A DNA stretch of 64,000 bases from positions 8,680,001-8,744,000 of the forward strand of contig NZ_AP028461.1 of assembly GCF_033097365.1 (NCBI RefSeq). Reading direction: 5' to 3'. Below the pieces are notes generated by a model that was given only the letters and a program-made list of their open reading frames with translations, made no database searches and had not been told where the DNA came from. Shown here piece after piece: positions 8,288-16,139 of this stretch (the first letter of the stretch is position 1; every line of letters begins with the position of its first letter). The DNA is from Actinoplanes sichuanensis. Its GTDB lineage: Bacteria; Actinomycetota; Actinomycetes; Mycobacteriales; Micromonosporaceae. The position numbers were made by a program, and so were the translations under genes.

Positions 8288-10233
8288 AGCCCCGTTCGCG
8301 GCCCTCTCTCGCCCGCCGTCTGGTGAGCGGTCTGGTCACGCTCGTGGTGCTGGCCGTACTGGCCGTCGCGAACCGGCCGATGGTGGCGGTGGCGGGTGAG
8401 GCGCTGCACGCGTACCAGATCAATCGTCAGTCCTACAAGGAGCGTTACGGCCACTGGGCCCGCCTGCCGGTGCCCCGCGGCTTCAAGGTCAACGCCATCC
8501 ACGCGGCGCTGCTGCACACCGGCAAGGTGCTGATCATCGCGGGTAGCGGCAACAACAAGGACGCGTTCGAGGCGAAGTCGTTCCGGACCGTGCTGTACGA
8601 CCCCCGCGACGACGAGTTCACCGACGTCCCGACGCCGACCGACGTGTTCTGCGCGGGGCACACCTTCCTGCCGGACGGCAATCTGCTGGTGGCCGGGGGC
8701 ACCAAGTCGTACGAGGTGCTGGAAGCCGACGTCGAGCACGCGGCCGGGGTGATGAAGTTCAAGAACGAGTCACCGGACGGCGGCCCGCGGGTCTTCCCGA
8801 AGGGCACCCGCCTGCTCTCGGCGACCGGTGAGGCGTACCGGACCAGGTCGAAGGTGACCGTCCCGGCCGCGCGCAAGGTCGCCCACAACGGGCAGGTCAT
8901 GGTGCACGCCGGCGAGGCCGAGGTGTGGGCCGACGCGGAGGCGAAGGGCGATCGGCCGGTGGTCGGCGACCCCGCCCAGTACACGATCGAGGGCCTGACC
9001 GGTCCCGACGCACGCAACCTCTACGGCATCGCCGAGAAGATCACCCGGGAGAAGCAGGAGTACGGCGGGGACCGCACCTCGTACGAGTTCGACCCGCTGA
9101 CCGAACGCTACGTCCGGACCGGGAACATGCGCGACCACCGCTGGTACCCGACCCTGATCGGCCTGACCGGCGGTGACGTGATCGCGGTCTCCGGGCTGGA
9201 CCAGTTCGGTCGGATCCTGCCCGGACGCAACGAGCGCTACCTGCCGGAGCAGCGGCGATGGGTGGCCGCGCCGGAGTTGAAGCGCTACTTCCCCACCTAT
9301 CCGGGCCTGCACCTGATGGCCGACGGGCGGGTCTTCTACTCCGGCTCCAACTCCGGCTACGGCTCGGACACCGAGGGTCGTACGCCGGGCCTGTGGAACG
9401 TCGAGCGCAACACCTTCCAGCCGGTACCGGGCCTGGCCGACGCCGGGATGAACGAGACCAGTTCGTCGGTGCTGCTGCCGCCCGCCCAGGACCAGAAGGT
9501 GATGATCCTCGGTGGTGGCGGGGTCGGCGAGTCGGAGCACTCGACCGCCCGGACCGGGATCGCCGACCTGGACGAGCCGAACCCCCGGTACGCGCCCGGC
9601 CCGGACCTGCCGAAACCGGCCCGCTACCTGTCCACTGTGGTGCTGCCGGACGACACCGTGCTGACCACCGGCGGCTCGTCGGGGTACCGGGGCGGGTCGT
9701 ATCGGGGCGAGCCGCGCAGTGACCTGTTCAATTCGCAGATCTACCACCCGAACCGGAACGTCTTCGAGACCGCGGCCGAGTCGACGGTCGGCCGCAACTA
9801 CCACTCCGAGGCGATCCTGCTGCCGGACGGCCGGGTGATCACCATGGGCGGCGACCCGCTCTACGACCCGACCGGAAAGAACGCCGGCACCTTCGAGAAG
9901 CGGATCGAGATCTACAGTCCGCCCTACCTGTTCCGCGGTGACCGACCGACGATCACCAGCGGTCCGGGCGCGGTGGATCGGGGTGGCGCGGCGGTGTTCG
10001 GCGTCTCGGAGGCGAGCCGGATCGTGTCGGCCCGACTGCTGCGACCCAGCGCGGTCACCCACGTCACGGATGTCGACCAGCGGTCGGTGGCACTCGGGCT
10101 GCGCAGTCTCGGCAACGCCGTTGAGGTGAAGGTGCCAGAAAAGTCCGGTCTAGTGCCGTCTGGGTGGTACATGCTGTTTTTCATGAACGAGAAGGGCGTA
10201 CCGTCGGTGGCTCGCTGGGTGCGGGTGCGCTGA
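8284..10233 (+). CDS. glxA: GlxA-type radical copper oxidase (galactose/glyoxal oxidase-like)
   Basis: This 649-aa protein has one N-terminal membrane anchor (about residues 12-38) followed by a kelch-type beta-propeller and a C-terminal domain. Motifs match the galactose/glyoxal oxidase family. Cys123 in FCAGH and Tyr288 in RWYPT are the likely Tyr-Cys cofactor pair. Tyr506-His507 in RNYHSE and His593 in VTHVTDVDQR are the likely copper ligands. It should oxidise a sugar or aldehyde end outside the membrane with release of H2O2. The ATG overlaps the cslA TGA (ATGA) and AGGAAGGAAA precedes it, so it is coupled to cslA. Streptomyces GlxA works with CslA in glycan deposition and morphogenesis. 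Confidence 0.92.
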   Translation: MKPRSRPSLARRLVSGLVTLVVLAVLAVANRPMVAVAGEALHAYQINRQSYKERYGHWARLPVPRGFKVNAIHAALLHTGKVLIIAGSGNNKDAFEAKSFRTVLYDPRDDEFTDVPTPTDVFCAGHTFLPDGNLLVAGGTKSYEVLEADVEHAAGVMKFKNESPDGGPRVFPKGTRLLSATGEAYRTRSKVTVPAARKVAHNGQVMVHAGEAEVWADAEAKGDRPVVGDPAQYTIEGLTGPDARNLYGIAEKITREKQEYGGDRTSYEFDPLTERYVRTGNMRDHRWYPTLIGLTGGDVIAVSGLDQFGRILPGRNERYLPEQRRWVAAPELKRYFPTYPGLHLMADGRVFYSGSNSGYGSDTEGRTPGLWNVERNTFQPVPGLADAGMNETSSSVLLPPAQDQKVMILGGGGVGESEHSTARTGIADLDEPNPRYAPGPDLPKPARYLSTVVLPDDTVLTTGGSSGYRGGSYRGEPRSDLFNSQIYHPNRNVFETAAESTVGRNYHSEAILLPDGRVITMGGDPLYDPTGKNAGTFEKRIEIYSPPYLFRGDRPTITSGPGAVDRGGAAVFGVSEASRIVSARLLRPSAVTHVTDVDQRSVALGLRSLGNAVEVKVPEKSGLVPSGWYMLFFMNEKGVPSVARWVRVR

Positions 10234-10238
10234 GGTCG

Positions 10239-11258
10239 ATGGCACGGCACCGCTACCGGAGAGGCCGCCGGGCCCAGATGCTCGCCGCCCTGCTCGGCGT
10301 GACCACCGCCGGTGCCGTCGCGCTGGCGCACGACCCGGCCGAACCGGCGCCGCTGCGGATCCCGCCGGACACCGGCCCGGTCGCCGGGCTCTACCTCGAC
10401 CCGGGCGGGCTCGCACCGCGCTACCTGCGCAATCTCCGCGGTTCGGGGCGACACGCGGAGGCCGCGGTGATCCGGCGGATCGCCGACCAGCCGGCCTCGA
10501 CCTGGTTCACCGACGCCCGGCCCGGGTTCGCCGACCGGGCCCGCCGGCTGGTCACCGCGGCGAGCGCGGCCGGGCGGGTACCGGTCGTCACGCTGTACTT
10601 CATCCCGCATCGGGACTGTAAGCAGTACTCGGCAGGCGGCGCGCGCGACGATCGGTCGTACCGGAACTGGATCTCCTCGATGGCCGCCGCGATGCGCGGG
10701 CACCGCGCCCTGGTGATCCTCGAACCGGACGCGGTCGCGCACGCCGTCTCCGGCTGCCTCGGCCCGCGCGCCTCGGCTGCTCGTTACGCCCTGCTCGCGC
10801 ACGCGGTCGACACGCTGCGGGCCGAGCCGGGCGTCGCGGTCTACCTCGACGCGGGCCACCCCGGATGGGTCTCCGCCGCGCGGATGGCGCCGGCACTGCG
10901 ACGGTCCGGCGCCACCCGCGCCCGCGGGTTCGCCCTCAACGTCGCCAACTTCCAGACCACCGACACCAATCTGCGGTACGGGACGGAGCTGTCCCGTCTG
11001 CTCGCCGGACGGCACTTCGTCATCGACACCAGCCGCAACGGCAACGGCCCGGCCCGCCGACTCAGGGGCGACCGGCAGTGGTGCAACCCACCCGGACGAC
11101 GACTCGGGCGCGTGCCGACCCTGCGTACCGGGCGGGATCTCGTCGATGCGTACCTCTGGGTGAAACGCCCCGGCGAATCGGACGGTGCCTGTGGCGCCGG
11201 AGCTCCCCCCGCAGGTCAGTGGTACCCCGCCTATGCGCGTTCACTGACCGGGTCATGA
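10239..11258 (+). CDS. cslZ: Glycoside hydrolase family 6 endoglucanase, CslZ-like
   Basis: This is a 339-aa secreted or membrane-anchored GH6 enzyme. A basic N-terminus and hydrophobic segment (MLAALLGVTTAGAVALAH) serve as signal or anchor. GH6 signatures follow in order: FTDARPG, VVTLYFIPHRDC, the ILEPDAV motif with the catalytic acid, YLDAGHPGW, FALNVANFQ, FVIDTSRNGNG and AYLWVKRPGESDGAC. It probably trims or releases the CslA glucan. The ATG at 10239 lies 5 nt after the glxA stop. GAGG spans that stop, so translation probably depends on coupling. Gene order cslA-glxA-cslZ matches Streptomyces. Confidence 0.88.
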   Translation: MARHRYRRGRRAQMLAALLGVTTAGAVALAHDPAEPAPLRIPPDTGPVAGLYLDPGGLAPRYLRNLRGSGRHAEAAVIRRIADQPASTWFTDARPGFADRARRLVTAASAAGRVPVVTLYFIPHRDCKQYSAGGARDDRSYRNWISSMAAAMRGHRALVILEPDAVAHAVSGCLGPRASAARYALLAHAVDTLRAEPGVAVYLDAGHPGWVSAARMAPALRRSGATRARGFALNVANFQTTDTNLRYGTELSRLLAGRHFVIDTSRNGNGPARRLRGDRQWCNPPGRRLGRVPTLRTGRDLVDAYLWVKRPGESDGACGAGAPPAGQWYPAYARSLTGS

Positions 11259-11358
11259 GACTCTTGACTCAATTCACCCCCTGACCGGGGTACGCCGATA
11301 ACATCGGCGAAGTCGGGACAGCGCCGTCCTGGAGCCATCCGAGCAAAGGAGCGCCCCG

Positions 11359-14154
11359 ATGACAGAGCAGCCTGCCCTCGACGAGCGAGAGGGATCCGAC
11401 GCCGCACTACGTGCCGACATCCGCCGGATCGGCACGTTGCTCGGTCAGACGCTGGCCCGGCAGGAGGGTCGCCCTCTTCTCGACCTGGTCGAGGAGATCC
11501 GCGCCCTGGTCCGTCAGGACGCCCCGGCCGCCGCCGACCGGCTCGCCGCCATGGACATCACCACCGGTACCAAGCTGGCCCGCGCCTTCTCCACCTACTT
11601 CCATCTGGCGAACATCACCGAGCAGGTGCACCGCGCCCGTGACCTGCGCCGCCGCCGGGCCAAGAACGGCGGTTGGCTGGACCAGGCCGCCAAGCGGATC
11701 GCCGAGAAGGGTGTGCCGGCCGACGAGATCGCCGCCGCCGCCCGCCGCCTCGCGATCCGCCCGGTCTTCACCGCGCACCCGACCGAGGCGGCCCGCCGCT
11801 CGATCCTGTCGAAGCTGCGCCAGGTCGCCGACTCACTGGACGCCGAGTCCGCGGCCGCCGCGCTCTACGGCGCCACCGACACCACCGCCTCCACCAAGCG
11901 GTTCGCCGAGCTGATCGACCTGCTCTGGCAGACCGACGAGCTGCGCCTGGACCGGCCGGACCCGACCGACGAGGCCCGCAACGCGGTCTACTACCTCAAG
12001 GATCTGTACGCCGACGCCGCCCCGCAGGTGCTCGACGACCTGGCCGACACGCTGCGCCGCCTCGGGGTGGAGACCGCACCCACCTCGAAGCCGCTGACCT
12101 TCGGCTCGTGGATCGGCGGCGACCGGGACGGCAACCCGTTCGTCACGCCCACCGTCACCCGTGAGGTGCTGCTCATCCAGCACGAGCACGGCATCCAGGC
12201 CACCGAGAAGGCGATGGACCGGCTGATCGACGAGCTGTCCGTCTCCCGGCGGCTGCGCGGCGTGTCCCTCGACCTGTCCGCCAGCCTCGCCCAGGACCTG
12301 GACAATCTGCCCGAGGTCGCGTCCCGTTTCCGCCGGGTCAACGCCGAGGAGCCCTACCGTCTGAAGGTCCGGGCGATCAAGGCCAAGCTGGCCAACACCC
12401 GGGCCCGGCTGATCAACGGCACCCCGCACGTGGCCGGCCGCGACTACCTCGGCTCCGACGAGCTGATCTCCGACCTGGAGCTGATGCGCGCGTCGCTGGC
12501 CCGCAACTCCGGTCAGCTGCCCGCGGTCGGTGTCGTCGCCACCGCGATCCGGCAGGCGTCCGCGTTCGGCCTCCAGCTGGCCACCCTCGACGTGCGGGAG
12601 CACGCCGAGAAGCACCACGAGGTGCTCCAGCAGATGTACGCGCAGGTCGGCGAGGTCGACGACTACGCCGACCTGGACCGGCCGTCGCGCACCAAGCTGC
12701 TCGCCGCCGAGCTGACCGGGCGGCGGCCGCTGTCCAACAAGGACACCCCGCTCACCGACTCGGCCCGCAAGACGTTCGACGTGTTCCACACCATCCGCGA
12801 GTCGCAGGCCCGGTTCGGCGACGACGTCATCGAGTCGTACATCATCTCGATGACCCTCGGTGTCGACGACGTGCTCGCCGCGGCCGTGCTGGCCCGTGAG
12901 GCCGGTCTCGTCGACATCCACACCGGCCGCGCCCAGGTCGACATCATCCCGCTGCTGGAGACCCCGGCCGAGCTCGACGCCGGTGGCGACCTGCTCGACG
13001 AGATGCTCTCCATCCCGGCCTACCGGGAGATCGTCCGCGCCCGCGGCGACGTGCAGGAGATCATGCTCGGCTACTCGGACTCCAACAAGGAGGCCGGGAT
13101 CACCACCAGCCAGTGGCGCATCCACAAGGCCCAGCGGTCGCTGCGTGACGTCGCGGCCCGGCACGGCGTCCGGCTGCGGCTCTTCCACGGCCGCGGCGGT
13201 ACGGTCGGGCGCGGTGGCGGCCCCACGCACGAGGCGGTGCTGGCTCAGCCGTACGGCACGCTGGACGGCGCGATCAAGGTGACCGAGCAGGGTGAGGTCA
13301 TCTCCGACAAGTACACGGTCCCCGCCCTGGCCCGGGAGAACCTGGAGCTCACGGTGGCCGCCGTGCTCCAGGCGACGCTGCTGCACACCAGCATCTCGGT
13401 CGACCCGGTCCGCCTCGAGGTGTGGGACTCGGTCATGGACACCGCTTCGGACGCGGCGTTCGACCGTTACCGTTCGCTCGTCGAGGACCCGGACCTGGCC
13501 GCCTACTTCTGGGCGGCCACCCCGACCGAGCTGCTCGGCGCCCTCAACATCGGCTCCCGCCCGGCCAAGCGCCCCAACGCGGACGCCGGCCTGAGCGGTC
13601 TGCGCGCCATCCCGTGGGTGTTCGGCTGGACCCAGACCAGGCAGATCGTCCCCGGCTGGTTCGGGGTCGGGACCGGCCTGGCCGCGGTTCGCGCCGCCGG
13701 TCTGGGCGACGAGCTCGACGCGATGCACGAGAACTGGCAGTTCTTCCGCACGTTCCTGTCGAACGTGGAGATGATGCTGGCCAAGACCGACCTGTCGATC
13801 GCGCGCCGCTACGTGGAGACGTTGGTCCCCGAGGAGCTGCGGCCGATCTTCGACAAGATCGAGCAGGAGTACGCGCTGACCGTCCAGGAGGTGCTGGCCA
13901 TCACCGGCGGCACCGAGATCCTGTCGAACCAGCCGGAGCTCTCCCGCACCCTGAGCGTCCGTGACACGTACCTGGAGCCGCTGCACCACCTGCAGGTGGC
14001 GCTGCTCCGTCAGTACCGCGACCTGGACGAGGCGGGCCGCCAGCTGCCGACCGCGCCGGGTGCCCGCCGAGGCCCGTCCGACTCGACGGCCCTGGAACGA
14101 GCCCTGCTGACCACGGTCAACGGCATCGCCGCCGGGATGCGCAACACCGGCTGA
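11359..14154 (+). CDS. ppc: Phosphoenolpyruvate carboxylase
   Basis: PEP carboxylase makes oxaloacetate from PEP and bicarbonate, replenishing the TCA cycle. The protein is 931 aa, within the family range. Catalytic motifs are intact: His140 in FTAHPTEAARRS, Lys577 in GYSDSNKEAG, the FHGRGGTVGRGGGP glycine loop, and the C-terminal MRNTG end typical of the family. AAAGGAGC lies 8-9 nt before the ATG. The gene follows cslZ by 100 nt and is probably a separate transcript. A strong hairpin follows at 14175. Confidence 0.97.
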   Translation: MTEQPALDEREGSDAALRADIRRIGTLLGQTLARQEGRPLLDLVEEIRALVRQDAPAAADRLAAMDITTGTKLARAFSTYFHLANITEQVHRARDLRRRRAKNGGWLDQAAKRIAEKGVPADEIAAAARRLAIRPVFTAHPTEAARRSILSKLRQVADSLDAESAAAALYGATDTTASTKRFAELIDLLWQTDELRLDRPDPTDEARNAVYYLKDLYADAAPQVLDDLADTLRRLGVETAPTSKPLTFGSWIGGDRDGNPFVTPTVTREVLLIQHEHGIQATEKAMDRLIDELSVSRRLRGVSLDLSASLAQDLDNLPEVASRFRRVNAEEPYRLKVRAIKAKLANTRARLINGTPHVAGRDYLGSDELISDLELMRASLARNSGQLPAVGVVATAIRQASAFGLQLATLDVREHAEKHHEVLQQMYAQVGEVDDYADLDRPSRTKLLAAELTGRRPLSNKDTPLTDSARKTFDVFHTIRESQARFGDDVIESYIISMTLGVDDVLAAAVLAREAGLVDIHTGRAQVDIIPLLETPAELDAGGDLLDEMLSIPAYREIVRARGDVQEIMLGYSDSNKEAGITTSQWRIHKAQRSLRDVAARHGVRLRLFHGRGGTVGRGGGPTHEAVLAQPYGTLDGAIKVTEQGEVISDKYTVPALARENLELTVAAVLQATLLHTSISVDPVRLEVWDSVMDTASDAAFDRYRSLVEDPDLAAYFWAATPTELLGALNIGSRPAKRPNADAGLSGLRAIPWVFGWTQTRQIVPGWFGVGTGLAAVRAAGLGDELDAMHENWQFFRTFLSNVEMMLAKTDLSIARRYVETLVPEELRPIFDKIEQEYALTVQEVLAITGGTEILSNQPELSRTLSVRDTYLEPLHHLQVALLRQYRDLDEAGRQLPTAPGARRGPSDSTALERALLTTVNGIAAGMRNTG

Positions 14155-14174
14155 CCCGCCCGGCACGAACAGGA

Positions 14175-14213
14175 CCGAGGCCCCCACACCGGATTCCGGT
14201 GCGGGGGCCTCGG
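14175..14213. terminator. Bidirectional hairpin terminator between ppc and the convergent secreted-protein gene
   Basis: The arms CCGAGGCCCCC-A-CACCGG and CCGGTG-C-GGGGGCCTCGG pair with one mismatch around a 3-nt loop. The hairpin starts 21 nt after the ppc stop and lies 18 nt from the end of the opposing gene, so it can serve both strands. Confidence 0.85.
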
Positions 14214-14230
14214 CTTTCGCGGTGGGACGG

Positions 14231-16039
14231 TCAGAGGATCCGGGGGTACGAGGCGAGGGTCCAGCCGACGCCGAAGCGGTGCCGGGTACCGCTCGCGAAG
14301 AGGGTGTTGTCGGCCGACAGATCGCCGGTCGAGGCCCACCCGTACAGCTCACCGGCGGTGTTCTGGTTGAGGATGTCCTGCTTGCCGTCGCCGTTGAAGT
14401 CGCCGAGGACGATTCGCGGGTACGCGGCCTGGGTCCAGCCACCGCCGGCGATCCGGGACTGCCCGGCGAACATCAGGTTGTCGCCGGACAGGTTGCCGGT
14501 GGACGCCCAGATACGCAGCAGACCCGTCGAGTCCTGCCGGATGATGTCCTGCCGTCCGTCGCCGTTGAAGTCGCCGGTCAGGATCCGCGGGATGTTCGTG
14601 GTGGTCCAGCCGCCGCCGACGGTACGGGCCGGGCCGGGGAAGAGCTTGTTGTCGGCCGACAGATCACCCGAGGACCCCAGGGCCTTCAGCAGACCGGTCG
14701 AGTCCTGGCCGATGACGTCGGTCCGGCCGTCGCCGGTGAAGTCGCCGGTCAGAATCCGCGGGAAGGCGGTGGTCGTGTATCCGGCACCGGTGACGACACC
14801 GGACCCCGGGAACAGGACGCCCCCGTTCAGGTTTCCTGTCGATCCCCACACCTTCAGCTGCCCGGCGGCGTTCTGGCCGAGCAGGTCGGTACGCCCGTCG
14901 CCGTTGAAGTCACCGGTCAGCAGCCGTGGGAAGGCGGTGGTCGAGAAGCCGGTGCCGACGATCCGCGCGGCCCCGGTGAACAGCCTGCTGTCGGCCGACA
15001 TGTCGCCTGTGGACGGCCAGGCCCGCAACTGTCCGGTCGAGTCCTGGCCGATGATGTCGGCCTTGCCGTCGCCGTTGAAGTCGCCGGTCAGGATCCGCTG
15101 GATGTTGGTCGTCGTCCAGCCGCTGCCGACCAGACGCGAGGCACCGTTGAAGAGCCCGGAGTCCGCGGTCATGTCGCCCTTGGAGTACCAGCCCTGCAGG
15201 TCACCGACGGTGTTCTGGTGGATGATGTCGGACTTGCAGTCACCGGTGACGTCGGCCGTGTAGATCACGGCGCCGGTCTGGGCGGTCGGGACCGCCGTGC
15301 CCGCGGCGTTGCACGTGTTCACCGCGATGCCCCGGATCCAGCCGGACAGGTCGTCGACCCGAGTCTCCTCCGCTCCAGACTCGGTGACCTCCCCCGCGTC
15401 CAGGCAGCCGCGCTGGGTGGACGTGTGGTGCACGGCGACGAGTTCCACGGTGCCGCCGACGGTACGCAGCGCCGGCCCGCCGGAGTCACCCTTGCATGTC
15501 GTCACGGTCGCCGGATCGGTGCCGGCGACGCTCAGGGTGGTGGCACCGACCGTCTCGACACCGACCGTCCCGGCGTGCTTCTGGACGGAGATCCAATCGG
15601 TGGCGGTACGGCCATAGCCGACCAGTTGCAGCACGTCACCGGCGCTCGGCGCGGTGGTGGCGAGCGGCACCGGCGCGATGTCGGCGACCGGGGTGAGCAG
15701 CCGGACCAGCGCGAGGTTCCGGTCGGGATGGGGCACGACCCAGGTGGCGGTGATCGACCGGCCGAGCGTGACGGTCGTCGGCTGAGCGGGTGCACCGGCG
15801 GCGGTCTGCCCGAAGCAGGCGCTCGCGGTCAGCACCCACGACGGCGCCACGAGCGCACCGCTGCAGGCCTTACCGACGCCTGGCTCACCGACGTTCACAC
15901 GGGCGGTGAAGGGATGGACGGTGTCGGCCACCGTGTCACCGGTGACCGCCCGGGCGGCCGCGCCGCCGAGCAGGCCCGCCACCATCACCGAGGCGGACAG
16001 ACCCGCCACGACGATCCGGCGTCGACTATGGGAGGACAT
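14231..16039 (-). CDS. Secreted trypsin-fold pseudoprotease with six FG-GAP-like repeats
   Basis: The 602-aa protein has a signal peptide (about residues 1-31), a trypsin-like S1 domain (about 32-235) and six C-terminal repeats around the motif DFNGDGxxD, which bind Ca2+ and form beta-propellers in FG-GAP/VCBS proteins. The S1 fold cysteines and CKGDSGGPA (Ser186) are kept. However, the catalytic His site reads TASAC (Ala74 where TAAHC has His), and the DIAL-type Asp site reads NLAL (Asn108). It should therefore be proteolytically dead or nearly so. A binding or adhesive role is inference. The ATG at 16037-16039 has AAAGGAAG upstream. Two paralogues with the same losses follow at 16.1-22.1 kb. 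Confidence 0.85.
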   Translation of the reverse strand: MSSHSRRRIVVAGLSASVMVAGLLGGAAARAVTGDTVADTVHPFTARVNVGEPGVGKACSGALVAPSWVLTASACFGQTAAGAPAQPTTVTLGRSITATWVVPHPDRNLALVRLLTPVADIAPVPLATTAPSAGDVLQLVGYGRTATDWISVQKHAGTVGVETVGATTLSVAGTDPATVTTCKGDSGGPALRTVGGTVELVAVHHTSTQRGCLDAGEVTESGAEETRVDDLSGWIRGIAVNTCNAAGTAVPTAQTGAVIYTADVTGDCKSDIIHQNTVGDLQGWYSKGDMTADSGLFNGASRLVGSGWTTTNIQRILTGDFNGDGKADIIGQDSTGQLRAWPSTGDMSADSRLFTGAARIVGTGFSTTAFPRLLTGDFNGDGRTDLLGQNAAGQLKVWGSTGNLNGGVLFPGSGVVTGAGYTTTAFPRILTGDFTGDGRTDVIGQDSTGLLKALGSSGDLSADNKLFPGPARTVGGGWTTTNIPRILTGDFNGDGRQDIIRQDSTGLLRIWASTGNLSGDNLMFAGQSRIAGGGWTQAAYPRIVLGDFNGDGKQDILNQNTAGELYGWASTGDLSADNTLFASGTRHRFGVGWTLASYPRIL

Positions 16040-16139
16040 GAATATCTTCCTTTCGCGCCCATGCCGGGCACCGCACATCTCCGTGGACGGGGATGTGCGG
16101 TGACACCGGAGGCGGGCAGACAGGGGGCGGTAGCCGCTC

